Assembly (NCBI GenBank): GCA_022826005.1
Contig: JAJDVT010000011.1
Span: 1-64,000 of the forward strand
Direction: 5' to 3'
DNA length: 64,000 bases
Source of the DNA: Gemmatimonadota bacterium
GTDB lineage: Bacteria > Gemmatimonadota > Gemmatimonadetes > Longimicrobiales > Gaopeijiaceae
Under the pieces are notes generated by a model, which was given only the letters and a program-made list of their open reading frames with translations, made no database searches and was not told the origin of the DNA. The position numbers and the translations under genes are program-made. This document shows positions 33,215-41,508 of the stretch, one piece after another (position 1 is the first letter of the stretch; each line of letters begins with the position of its first letter).

Positions 33215-34360
33215 TCAAGAGCCTCTCGGCGCACCCGCCTCGCCCCGCACCCCTATCCGCTTGACGTTGACCAGCGGCGCCCCCTCGGGAGAAAACTCGA
33301 CGTCTGCTACCAGTCCATCCTCGATGAAATCCAGGAAGAAGGGGTCCTGCTCGTGCGACGCGAGCAGGGTGCACGTCTCGACATCGACAACATCGATCCG
33401 GCTCTGGAACCAGTTGAGCAGATCCATGTCGACGGGCATGAGGCCGCCCTCCGGATCCTCCTCCGAGTTCTCGACCCAGTCCGCGCGGCGGAGCCACAGC
33501 GACACCCACGCCCTGCCGGAGGCGTCGACATGCATGTCCGACAGGTGATTGGGAAGCGGGTTCTCCGGCGTGACCATACCGCGTTCGAAAGGAGTGTTCT
33601 CCAGATCCGGGCCGGTCAGGCTCCCCAGGAGCCGGCCGTCACGGGACCACGCCTCGATCCGGTACTCCTCCCGGTGTGCGGCCAGGATGGACCCGTCGGG
33701 GGCAGCCGCGGCAAACCTCAGGTCGAGAGGATCGAAGCCGGGGGGGTCGTCGGCGGGGCCGTACTCCGCGCCGAACGACGCGAGCACCTCACGCCCGTCG
33801 ACGACGTGGAGCGGCTGGCCCAGGCTCGCGGCGTCGCTGCTCCAGCTCTGCATGACGTACAGGCTGCCGTCATCGATGGCGATCATGTCGTTGATCTGCC
33901 GCCCGGAAAGCGGCTTCTCGTCCACGAGCGCAAAGTCCGGAGAGATGATCGTCACCCTGAGATTGAGGGGATCCCAGACGTGCACGTTGCCGGCGGCGTC
34001 AGCGTGGAAGGGGTAGGCGTACTGGAACTCCATGGGTCCCTCGCCCTCCCGCCCCACGGTCCGGATGAACTCTCCGCCGGGACCGTAGACGTTCATGTGT
34101 TCGCGCTGGCCGAGCCAGTAGTTGCCGGACCCGTCCCGGACGATCTGGTCTTCGCCGCCACGGCCCGAGATGAAACCCGGTCCGGCGACGGATCCGATCT
34201 GGAACTCGTGCTCCAGCACCAGGCAGTCGACGCATGCGTTGGCGGTGTTGAGGACGCAGCCTTCGGCGAAGGAGGCGGCGGGGGCCGAATCTTCGGGTGC
34301 GCAGGCGAGGAGGAGCGCCAGGGGGATCGGGCTCCAGAGACAGGTGACGGATTTCGACAT
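33215..34360 (-). CDS. 6-bladed beta-propeller lipoprotein
   Basis: 381 residues. ATG with GGAG seven bases upstream; signal sequence ending LLLAC (Cys20) marks a lipoprotein. After an unusual Cys-rich stretch (GCVLNTANACVDCL) come blades with GNYWLGQREHMNVYGPGGEF, GREGEGPMEF, NVHVWDPLNLRVTIISPD and SILAAHREEYRIEAWSRDG. The paralogue relationship to its neighbours is clear from the GEGPxEF motif and size. Function unknown; probably a periplasm-facing binding protein. Confidence 0.78.
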   Translation of the reverse strand: MSKSVTCLWSPIPLALLLACAPEDSAPAASFAEGCVLNTANACVDCLVLEHEFQIGSVAGPGFISGRGGEDQIVRDGSGNYWLGQREHMNVYGPGGEFIRTVGREGEGPMEFQYAYPFHADAAGNVHVWDPLNLRVTIISPDFALVDEKPLSGRQINDMIAIDDGSLYVMQSWSSDAASLGQPLHVVDGREVLASFGAEYGPADDPPGFDPLDLRFAAAAPDGSILAAHREEYRIEAWSRDGRLLGSLTGPDLENTPFERGMVTPENPLPNHLSDMHVDASGRAWVSLWLRRADWVENSEEDPEGGLMPVDMDLLNWFQSRIDVVDVETCTLLASHEQDPFFLDFIEDGLVADVEFSPEGAPLVNVKRIGVRGEAGAPRGS

Positions 34361-34454
34361 GGGGTGCTCCCGATTGCATTGTTCTGAATCTCCGGCTCAC
34401 TACGACCGGTGGCCGCTCGTGAGTTTCCGTCGGGAACCTCCGGTTTTCGGCTGT

Positions 34455-35639
34455 CTACCGCATCAGCCCATGGAGCCACACACTCTCGCGCCCGAACTCG
34501 TCCTTGTGGATTCCGAGGACGTAGTCGTCGCCCACTTCGAGGAGAAAGAACCCCGGGGGCGTCTGCAACTCGGCGATCGGGGTCCCGTCACGATCGACGA
34601 CCTTCCACAGCGCACCACCGTCCACGCGGCGGTGAATCCTCGGATGGATCACCTCGTCCGCGAACACGACCGGTTCCCTCCACGGCGGGTAGGCCATCAC
34701 CCAGACCCGGTCATCCGGAGCCGCGACAAGCCGTGCGTAGCGCGGATAGTAGTCCGGATAGACCAGCATCCAGCTCACGGTCATGCGCTGCCCCGGCCTC
34801 GTGGCCTCCATCTCGCGGACCAGCTCTTCCCTGGCGTCGGCGGGGACGGGAGCCGGTTCGAACGGAACGGGAAGGGTCCCGATGTGCTCGCCGCTGAAGC
34901 TCATCGCGAGGATCGAGTCCGAGCCGGTGTCGCCGAGATAGATGCGGTCGTACCCGATCCCGTAGACCCGGTTCCTCGGATACGCGTGCATGGTCTCGGG
35001 ATCCGAGGTCCTCTCAAATGCGGGCAGCCACGCGATGGTATCGAAGCCTTCGGTCGCCGGCACGAATCGTCCGACCACCATGGGTTGGCGCGCCTCACCG
35101 GGCCCCGGGGGCGGGCATTCCGCGCCGTAGGTGTTTCTACCGATGAAGATTCCGTAACCCAGCACGATCGAACCATCGGGGACCAGGCGTTGGCGACCCT
35201 CGACGACCCGGCAATGCCCGGACGGCGGCAGGTTGTATCGACTCGATCCCGCGTACCGGCCATCGGGCCCGAATCGGGTGATCTCAGACGAGGAAAGGAC
35301 CAGGACCGAGTCCCCGGGAGTGCGGGTGAGCCGCTCAATCGAGTAGACGAATTCACCCGGGCCTCCGCCCTCGCCGCCGGTGTCGAAGAGGTGCGTCCCC
35401 TCTGGATCGTAGTACTTCAGCTCCGAAGTGCTTTCGTTCGCGACGACGATGCGGCCGTCGCCGAGACGGGTCGCTCCGGTGACCCAGTGCAGCAGGTAGC
35501 CATCGCGCTCGTCCGCGCCGCCGATGACGACGGTGGGCTCTTCGGTGAGGCGCCAGGTTGGGCTCGCGTCCTGCGGGACGGGATCCGCGTCGTTCCCGCA
35601 TGCCGCGCAAGCGAGCAGGGTCGCGAGCAGGAAAGGCAT
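34455..35639 (-). CDS. 6-bladed beta-propeller lipoprotein
   Basis: 394 residues from the ATG at 35639; the frame is open further upstream but only this start gives a short signal sequence, MPFLLATLLACAACG, with lipobox LLAC/CAAC. Blades include DGRIVVANESTSELKYYDPE, the GGEGGGPGEF motif, DRIYLGDTGSDSILAMSFSG and DRVWVMAYPPW. Followed at 94 bp by the next paralogue and preceded at 41 bp by another, consistent with tandem duplication or an operon. No SD is visible. Function unknown. Confidence 0.75.
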   Translation of the reverse strand: MPFLLATLLACAACGNDADPVPQDASPTWRLTEEPTVVIGGADERDGYLLHWVTGATRLGDGRIVVANESTSELKYYDPEGTHLFDTGGEGGGPGEFVYSIERLTRTPGDSVLVLSSSEITRFGPDGRYAGSSRYNLPPSGHCRVVEGRQRLVPDGSIVLGYGIFIGRNTYGAECPPPGPGEARQPMVVGRFVPATEGFDTIAWLPAFERTSDPETMHAYPRNRVYGIGYDRIYLGDTGSDSILAMSFSGEHIGTLPVPFEPAPVPADAREELVREMEATRPGQRMTVSWMLVYPDYYPRYARLVAAPDDRVWVMAYPPWREPVVFADEVIHPRIHRRVDGGALWKVVDRDGTPIAELQTPPGFFLLEVGDDYVLGIHKDEFGRESVWLHGLMR

Positions 35640-35680
35640 CGTTCTGCCACTGAAATGCCGCGGTCCGAGTGGGACGGGTG

Positions 35681-36862
35681 TCACCGGCGCAACCTCATGT
35701 CCCCCACGTCGTACCAGTCGAGCGCCCGGTCCGGAACCCCGTCGGCATCGTCCGGCCCGAGCTGCCGGTCGACCAGAACCACCAGCGTCGAGCCCAGAAG
35801 GTCGAAGGCCCGGAGGCGGTCCCTGACCCTCACCGACCGGACGTATTCGGCGTTCTCGTACACGTCCAGGTAGGACCATTCATGCGTGTCGCGCTGCGTG
35901 GCGATCCAGTAGCGGTTGGCTGCGTCGAACAACTGGTGGTCCGTGCCCAGATCGTAGGGCTTGGGCGTGGCTCCATAGTCTTCCATCCTCCGCTCGACGA
36001 CCGAGCTGTAGGTGCCGTCCGAACTCCCCTGGAGAACCCTGGACATTTCTGCGGGACCCAATCTCCCTTGCACAGTCCACAGCCGCTCTTCCTCCCGTGC
36101 CACGTCCCGTTCGTCCGGGGGGTAGGTCGGAGTTTGCAGCACCGTGGCGTCGCCGGCGTCGCCGACGAAGATCAGGCGACTCTCGCAGGCCACGAAGACC
36201 CATCCGTCCGCCCGATCCGGGATGCCAACGATGCCTTCTCTTGCCCCGCACTCGATGTCTCCGGGCCTGCTCGGCGACGCTTGCTCCCGCATGACCTCCC
36301 CGGAGGCGACGTTCACGTCGTACCGGACCATTAGCGAATCGGGGATCCAGCCGCGCCACACCACACCCGAGAGGACCGTGCCGAATGAACGGAGCGGATC
36401 CAGGAACGGTGTCCGCACCTGCGATACATGGGCACCCGATGGCTCGAAGACGGTGAAGCGGATCAGAACCTTGTCATAGACCCCGACGGTGCCCGCCTCG
36501 CCCCGCACGAGATCGATGTTGATGAGGTCGTCGGAGCCGCTCCTGCCAAACTCGCCGGGACCCTCTCCGACCCGGCCGAAGACTCCCACAACAGCGCCCT
36601 CCGAGTCCACGCAGCGGACCCGCGTCTCGTAGGAATCGACTACGCAGGCGACGCGCTCGTCCGCGAGCAGCGCGACCTGGTGGCTCTCGCTCAGCGGCAG
36701 GGCGGCGGTGCCGATTGCCTCGGGCGTGAAGATGGAGTCGTCGACCGGGGCGTCATCCTGACCGCAGGGGACGGCGAAGGCCAGGAGTGCGCCGACGGCG
36801 TGCGGCGGAAGGGTCTTCATTGGACGGAAATGGTGTCGCGGGGGCTCGGTCCGGGACGGCAT
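35681..36862 (-). CDS. 6-bladed beta-propeller protein, probable lipoprotein
   Basis: 393 residues if started at the ATG at 36862, which has GGAGG nine bases upstream; an internal ATG at 36820 (MKTLPPHAV) gives a more usual short signal but has no SD. Hydrophobic stretch VGALLAFAVPCGQDD has a Cys at a plausible, non-ideal lipidation site. GRVGEGPGEF and blade patterns such as GTVGVYDKVLIRFTVFEPSG place it with the other propellers. A TACAAT sequence on the - strand, part of palindrome site B at 36953, could be its -10 element. Confidence 0.72.
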   Translation of the reverse strand: MPSRTEPPRHHFRPMKTLPPHAVGALLAFAVPCGQDDAPVDDSIFTPEAIGTAALPLSESHQVALLADERVACVVDSYETRVRCVDSEGAVVGVFGRVGEGPGEFGRSGSDDLINIDLVRGEAGTVGVYDKVLIRFTVFEPSGAHVSQVRTPFLDPLRSFGTVLSGVVWRGWIPDSLMVRYDVNVASGEVMREQASPSRPGDIECGAREGIVGIPDRADGWVFVACESRLIFVGDAGDATVLQTPTYPPDERDVAREEERLWTVQGRLGPAEMSRVLQGSSDGTYSSVVERRMEDYGATPKPYDLGTDHQLFDAANRYWIATQRDTHEWSYLDVYENAEYVRSVRVRDRLRAFDLLGSTLVVLVDRQLGPDDADGVPDRALDWYDVGDMRLRR

Positions 36863-36952
36863 GAGAGGCATCCTCCAGGCAACGGCAAGCAATCGAGACT
36901 CCGGGGCTTCACCACGTATGGTCTTCAAAAGGGGTGCCACGACTGGTCGCAT

Positions 36953-36970
36953 TGTAAAGTATGCATTACA
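36953..36970. promoter_or_regulatory. 18-bp TGTAA-type palindrome, site B
   Basis: TGTAAAG TATG CATTACA, between the 3' end of the M56 gene and the start of the propeller gene at 36862. The left half reads TACAAT on the - strand (36951-36956), a possible -10. Right flank CGTTTACATTAC adds two further half-sites. Related to sites at 15519 and 60511. Confidence 0.55.
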
Positions 36971-36981
36971 GAATATCGCGT

Positions 36982-38469
36982 TTACATTACTTTTTCGGTC
37001 TGTGAAATCCAGTTCGGGGGTATCTTGATGATCGGGGGCGCCGGTCTCCTCACAATCGGAGGGAGCCGTACCAACCGCTGCGATGCGCGCTGCAGCAGCT
37101 CGGAATGATCCGTGAGCACCGACTGAATGAGTTCCCGTTGCAATAGCGAATCCCGCATCGCAATCCCGCCAGGCAGACGCTTCCGGTCGACGCTCGCGGA
37201 GAGTATGTCGGCGAGTCGCTGCTTCTCCTCTCGGGAGAGGCCGAGGTCCCCGTAGGAGATCAGAAGCCCCGCCTTGGCCCCGGCGACGTACGCACTGAGC
37301 TCAAGGCCCTGAACCACGCTGAGTGCGCCCGATCCCACCTCTTGCAGGATGTCCCGGGTGATCTCTTCTTCGCGGTTCGAGAGGACCGCATCGAGGTCGG
37401 ATTCGGCCAACTCCTGCGGAGCGTCCAACACCACATCAGCACCGGCCTCCTCGTCGGGTTCCGTCGCCGCTTCGGGCCGGTCGCAGTAGATGAGCCCGAA
37501 CGGCAGCGCGCACAGCACCGCCACCCGGGTGGCCGCGCGCAGCCAGAGGGGAGCGGGGGAGCGGGTGTCGGTTGAAACGATCATTCGGAGTCTCCTCTCG
37601 AGTTCCCTGGTGCGTCCGACTCCACCGGCCGCGCTCGCAGGAAGCGGTGGGCGGAAGCCGGGCGGGGCCGACGTACTGGTGACGACCCGCAGCAGTGCGC
37701 TGGCATACGTCCTGGGGCAGGATCTCGCGGTATCCAGAGCAAGCCGGTCACAGCACGCTTCCTCGGCGATCCGGAGCTGGTGGCGGGCCCACCACGCCAC
37801 GGGATTCCACCAGAAGGCGGAGCAGACCAGCCATTCCAGCCAGCGCACCAGATGGTCTCGGCGGCGGACGTGGGCCAGCTCGTGGGTCAGGATCGCTCGC
37901 AGTTCCTCGCGGCTCAGTTCGGTCGGAAGGAAGGCGGGAATCAGGACCCGGACCCTCCCCCCGGTCCACCAGACCATGGGCATCACGCGGGCGTTCGTGG
38001 CATGCACCTCGGGGATCCGGGTCAGACCGAGGTCACGGCTGATGGCGGCGGCCTGGCGTTGGAGCGACACAGGTGCCTGGCGGGACGCCCTGGCCAACGT
38101 GCGCCGAAAGCGAATACTTCGCGCGAGCGTCCATCCCAGGAAACCCGCCGTGCCGAGAAGCCACAGGATCGCCAGGACTGGTGGGGCGGCTGTGCCGAAA
38201 GGCGGGCCAGTCGATTGGTACGAAGTCCCCTCGGCCAGCACGAGTTGCGGAGCGCCGGCACCCCCTGTGGCTAACGGCGCTACCAACTCCGCCGGGAGCA
38301 CCGGGATGGAAATGACTGCCGGCATCAGCAGCGTCACGAGCACCAGCAGCCACAGCGAGTGGGAGACGGCGGGCCGGCCCACGCGCCGCTGCACCATCCA
38401 CACCGCGCCCGCCAGGACGACCGAGACCGTCAATTTGGTCGCGCCGATCTGAAGCAGCAGGCCGGTCAT
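36982..38469 (-). CDS. M56 family (BlaR1-like) membrane metallopeptidase
   Basis: 495 residues. Membrane helices occupy the first ~130 residues and about 315-335; between them is the gluzincin site THELAHVRRRDH (His196, Glu197, His200) with the third ligand in EEACCD. This is the BlaR1/MecR1 protease module that is thought to relieve repression by the partner BlaI. The C-terminal penicillin-binding sensor domain of true BlaR1 is absent; instead there are ~160 acidic, helical residues of unknown function (SREEKQRLADILSASVD...), so the signal is unlikely to be a beta-lactam by default. The start overlaps the blaI stop by four bases (ATGA). Confidence 0.9.
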   Translation of the reverse strand: MTGLLLQIGATKLTVSVVLAGAVWMVQRRVGRPAVSHSLWLLVLVTLLMPAVISIPVLPAELVAPLATGGAGAPQLVLAEGTSYQSTGPPFGTAAPPVLAILWLLGTAGFLGWTLARSIRFRRTLARASRQAPVSLQRQAAAISRDLGLTRIPEVHATNARVMPMVWWTGGRVRVLIPAFLPTELSREELRAILTHELAHVRRRDHLVRWLEWLVCSAFWWNPVAWWARHQLRIAEEACCDRLALDTARSCPRTYASALLRVVTSTSAPPGFRPPLPASAAGGVGRTRELERRLRMIVSTDTRSPAPLWLRAATRVAVLCALPFGLIYCDRPEAATEPDEEAGADVVLDAPQELAESDLDAVLSNREEEITRDILQEVGSGALSVVQGLELSAYVAGAKAGLLISYGDLGLSREEKQRLADILSASVDRKRLPGGIAMRDSLLQRELIQSVLTDHSELLQRASQRLVRLPPIVRRPAPPIIKIPPNWISQTEKVM

Positions 38470-38837
38470 ATCTCCTCCTCCAGGATGCGGTGCAGCTTCT
38501 CGATCTCGTCCCGCGACAGCTTGTTGTCCGCGACCAGGCGGGTGATCATCGGCACAAGCGAGCCCTGGGTGAGCCGGTTAGCGAGCGACTCCAGCTGGGC
38601 GCTGGCATGGGCATCGCGGCCGATCGCGGGAGAGAACACGCTGATGCCCGGGCTGCGGTCGCGGACCACGAAGCCCTTGGCCGCAAGGCGCTGCAGGAGC
38701 CGCTGCACGGTGCCGTGCTGGGGTTTGGAGGCGTCGGGGTAGAGCCGGTCACGGATCTGGCGGGCCGTGAGGCGGCCTTTCGTCCAGAGGAGTTCCATGA
38801 CCGCGAGTTCGGAGTTGGGCAGCGTGGGTACCGTCAT
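38466..38837 (-). CDS. BlaI/MecI/CopY family transcriptional repressor
   Basis: 123 residues. N-terminal winged helix: LPNSELAVMELLWTKGRLTA, then QIRDRLYPDASKPQHGTVQRLLQRLAAKGFVV, the family's recognition helix region, and a C-terminal dimerisation helix with LVADNKLSRDEIEKLHRIL. Binds DNA as a dimer and is inactivated by proteolysis through the linked M56 peptidase in characterised systems. ATG has TAGGAG six bases upstream. A promoter with embedded dyads lies just upstream (38866-38910), so autoregulation is likely. Target genes beyond the pair are unknown. Confidence 0.92.
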   Translation of the reverse strand: MTVPTLPNSELAVMELLWTKGRLTARQIRDRLYPDASKPQHGTVQRLLQRLAAKGFVVRDRSPGISVFSPAIGRDAHASAQLESLANRLTQGSLVPMITRLVADNKLSRDEIEKLHRILEEEI

Positions 38838-38865
38838 GGGGGACTCCTACTTGGCCGCAGAATAT

Positions 38866-38910
38866 ACGACGTCATGTCGTTATGTTAAGACATGAAGTCG
38901 TGCATGTCAA
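38866..38910 (-). promoter_or_regulatory. Promoter and nested operators of the blaI-M56 pair
   Basis: On the - strand TTGACA (38905-38910), 17 bp, TAACAT (38882-38887). The inverted repeat ACGACGTCATGTC (38866-38878) / GACATGAAGTCGT (38889-38901) matches at 12 of 13 positions and covers the spacer, -10 and start. Within it lies a smaller dyad ACGAC-n5-GTCGT (38866-38880). A repressor dimer bound here would block RNA polymerase directly. Confidence 0.8.
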
Positions 38911-38947
38911 GTCGGAGTCGGAATCCGTCGGCAGCGGGTGGAGGACC

Positions 38948-39571
38948 CTACCAGCCGAGCGGCAACGCGATGACGGCGCGGCCGCGCAGCGAGTGGTGCC
39001 TCCCACCGTCGCCGTCGTCGGCCGATGCGTTCGCCAGCCCGGCCGAGTAGATCCCCTCGATGCCAAGCGTCAGGCCCGCGGCAAGCGGGACCATCATCCC
39101 CAGCCCTCCGGCAACGCCGTAGTCGGTGTCCTTGAAGTCGAGCGTGTCGTCACCGCACTCCTCCTCGCGCGTCATTCCTACGGCCGTGATGCTGATGTCG
39201 CAGCTTGCCTTGTACGCGAACCACGCCCCGCCCATTGCATAGACGTACTCGTCGCCGAACGTGACGGACGGGGCGAACTCGAAGTAGGCCAGGTCGATAT
39301 CCGCCTCGATCGTCACGCCCGGCTGGCTGGCGTCCAGAACCGCTCCCTTCTGCACGTACAAGGCGTCCACGCGCAGGCCGATACCGTTCCAGAACGGCAC
39401 CGTCAACCCGGCGCCGGCGTGGTAGCCGAACTTGTGGCCGGCATCTTCGTCGTCCTCGTCCTCGAGCAGCACGGTAGAGCTGCCAGCGCCGCCAAGCACA
39501 TGGAGGCCAAGCTGCGCATGCGCGGGCGCAGCGAGCGTGAACATGAGTAGTGTGGCGAGTGCGAAGCGCAT
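38948..39571 (-). CDS. Small outer-membrane beta-barrel protein
   Basis: 207 residues from the ATG at 39571. Signal peptide MRFALATLLMFTLAAPAHA, cleavage after AHA. The mature part alternates polar and hydrophobic residues in strand-like stretches (GLRVDALYVQKGAVL, VTIEADIDLAYFEFAPSVTF, VYAMGGAWFAYKA) and ends in an aromatic residue (ALPLGW), as expected for an 8-stranded OmpA/OmpX-like or opacity-type barrel. An acidic EDEDDEDAG loop lies near the N-terminus. Divergent from nothing; it is the gene immediately upstream of the blaI promoter region on the same strand only by orientation. Function unknown. Confidence 0.75.
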   Translation of the reverse strand: MRFALATLLMFTLAAPAHAQLGLHVLGGAGSSTVLLEDEDDEDAGHKFGYHAGAGLTVPFWNGIGLRVDALYVQKGAVLDASQPGVTIEADIDLAYFEFAPSVTFGDEYVYAMGGAWFAYKASCDISITAVGMTREEECGDDTLDFKDTDYGVAGGLGMMVPLAAGLTLGIEGIYSAGLANASADDGDGGRHHSLRGRAVIALPLGW

Positions 39572-39801
39572 GGGCGGGGTCCCTTCGGTGGCTGGAGGGG
39601 CGGTGGGGGTGTGTCCTATGGCCATTAACCCTAACGGGCCGCGGAAGCATGGCTTCCACAAGGTGGGACGCCACCGGGGGCATGGAGGGTTTCACGACCG
39701 GTTGTACGGCGGTCTTCGGGCGGTGGTCCCGGGAGGTCACGCCGGGACGGCACCCATCCGCGTCCCATCCCCATCGGGGGCACCCGCCTCGCCCCGCAGC
39801 C

Positions 39802-41127
39802 CTACCTCAGCCCGCTGGGGCGGCCTTGCTTCTCCAGCGCGTACAACCGCACGTACTCCACGTCCAGCTCGTCCCGCCAGACGCCGAGGATGTAGTCGTC
39901 GCCGATTTCGAAGCCCGATTTCAGCCCGGTCCCGAGTCTGAGCGCCGATGGCGGCTCGAGGGAAAGCCCCGCGGGCATTGCGATGGTCCCCAGCCAGGTG
40001 CCGTACGGCGAATAGACCTGGAACGGCGGAAGGTCCGTGCCGGGGAGCGAGTACGGTTCCACCCAGAGGTTCCCGACCGCGTCCAGGTGGAGCGACTGCA
40101 GCACGGGCAGGGTCGAGGCCGTGGGGCTCTGGCTCATGTTGCGCCTGAGGCCTTCTCTGGCGCCCTCCGGCATTCCTTCCACGCCGCGGGTCAGGGACAT
40201 ACTCACCTCGACCGCGGCCTCCACGTCCTCGCTGGTGACCTCGCGGGCCGGTTCGTCCCGTCCGAGTATCCACTTGGTGGAGCCGTCGCCGAGGGCGATT
40301 GAACGCACCGAAAAGCGCTCGGTGTCAGCGAGCGCCAGTCGACCGCCGGAGACCGCGTACCTGGGTCCCTTGCCGAACCTGTAGATGTAGTTTCCGACTC
40401 GCCCGCCCTCCCGGAACATGTACACCTCCCGCCCCGGCAAGTCCATCAGTGTGCGCATACTCCCGTCATCCAGGGAAAGGGCCACGATGGCGATCCCCGG
40501 CCACCTCGCGACTCCCGGTGGCGGCCTCTCGCCGCGCTGGTCGGCGAAGGTCAGGATCAGATGCCGTTCGGAGATCCCGATGACGTCTCCGGGCCCGAAA
40601 CCGGGTCCGGGAACCTCTACGCGTATTGTCCGGGCCGCTTCCCCGCTCGGGGCGAATACCTGAGCCCTGAGCAGGCCATGGTCGAAGGTGACCAGGGAAT
40701 CACCGGGGAGCGTGCCCACGAACGCGAGAAACGCGTGTTCACCGGGGCCCTCCCCCTCTCCCGCCGCGCGCCACACCAGGTTCCCGTCCCCGTCGTAGCG
40801 GCGCAGCTCACCGGTGGTCCATTCTCCGATTACGATGTCGCCTCCGCTCAGGCGCACGGTCCCGACCACACCGTTCAGTTGGTGTTCGGGGACCCCGGCC
40901 AGGGCGCCGATCCGGACCACGGGCTCGTCGCTCACGGTCCAGCCCTCGCCGGGACCCCAGAGCGGGGCCCGCGCCGTGATGATCGGTATCCCGGCCGAAT
41001 CGGTCTGGGCGGTGAGTGGGGGGGTGAGAGCTGGCAGGAGTCCAGGTGGCAGCATCGCCAGCGCAACGGCAATCGCGAGCTTCCAGTGGCCTTGTCGGCT
41101 CCTGCTGAATACGGCACGAGATTTCAT
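39802..41127 (-). CDS. 6-bladed beta-propeller secreted protein
   Basis: 441 residues. ATG with GGAG five bases upstream. N-terminal basic stretch and long hydrophobic segment (WKLAIAVALAMLPPGLLPAL) form a signal peptide, cleavage probably near LTAQ; no clear lipobox. AGEGEGPGEH is the family motif, preceded by GGDIVIGEWTTGELRRYDGDG and followed by DSLVTFDHGLLRAQVFAPSG and other blades. Its start codon overlaps the stop of the upstream propeller fragment (ATGA), showing the two once formed a coupled pair. Function unknown. Confidence 0.78.
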   Translation of the reverse strand: MKSRAVFSRSRQGHWKLAIAVALAMLPPGLLPALTPPLTAQTDSAGIPIITARAPLWGPGEGWTVSDEPVVRIGALAGVPEHQLNGVVGTVRLSGGDIVIGEWTTGELRRYDGDGNLVWRAAGEGEGPGEHAFLAFVGTLPGDSLVTFDHGLLRAQVFAPSGEAARTIRVEVPGPGFGPGDVIGISERHLILTFADQRGERPPPGVARWPGIAIVALSLDDGSMRTLMDLPGREVYMFREGGRVGNYIYRFGKGPRYAVSGGRLALADTERFSVRSIALGDGSTKWILGRDEPAREVTSEDVEAAVEVSMSLTRGVEGMPEGAREGLRRNMSQSPTASTLPVLQSLHLDAVGNLWVEPYSLPGTDLPPFQVYSPYGTWLGTIAMPAGLSLEPPSALRLGTGLKSGFEIGDDYILGVWRDELDVEYVRLYALEKQGRPSGLR

Positions 41128-41346
41128 GCCTGCTCCAATCCCGGCAACCCTACCCGGTACATCCGGTACTGCGGGAATCCATCGTCATTGTAGACGGCCA
41201 GCCAAGCGGGTGCGAAGAAGCGAGCCGATCTCGGTACCGCGTCCACGACCTGTGACACAACGACACTTCCCGTTTCCAGGTCCACGACTTCGATAAGCCA
41301 CTCCGTCGCTCCGGGCCCATAGCGGAAGGTATGTAAGGATGTGGCT
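41124..41346 (-). pseudogene. C-terminal remnant of another beta-propeller protein
   Basis: The last ~70 codons before the TGA at 41124 read as a propeller end (WLIEVVDLETGSVVVSQVVD, FFAPAWLAVYNDDGFPQYRM, YRVGLPGLEQA). The frame continues upstream but turns into Arg/Gly/Ser-rich shadow sequence opposite the amidohydrolase gene, with no signal peptide or earlier blades. I read it as a gene truncated at its 5' side, whose stop codon still overlaps the start of the intact paralogue. Confidence 0.6.
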
Positions 41347-41350
41347 CCCG

Positions 41351-41415
41351 CCACAACGGTTGTCGCCGGAGGGCGATGGGCACCACCCGGTCCGGACTCG
41401 GCGAGACCGTTGTGG
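41351..41415. repeat. 10-bp perfect inverted repeat at the truncation point
   Basis: CCACAACGGT (41351-41360) and ACCGTTGTGG (41406-41415) are exact inverses 45 bp apart, located where the propeller remnant ends and before the amidohydrolase on the other strand. Too short and isolated to call an insertion sequence. Confidence 0.6.
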
Positions 41416-41508
41416 CACCCTGCGGGTGACTTGCGGCGCGTGGCTGCCACTCCGCAGCTTCCGCCTACCGTCCGACCATACGACCGCCCCGCGACCGGAG
41501 CCCGCGCC

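Noticed and set aside
36953..36970. TGTAA-type palindromes as operators of the nearby BlaI
   Set aside because: The dyad at the blaI promoter (ACGAC/GTCGT, TCATGTC/GACATGA) is a different sequence, so these sites probably belong to another regulator.
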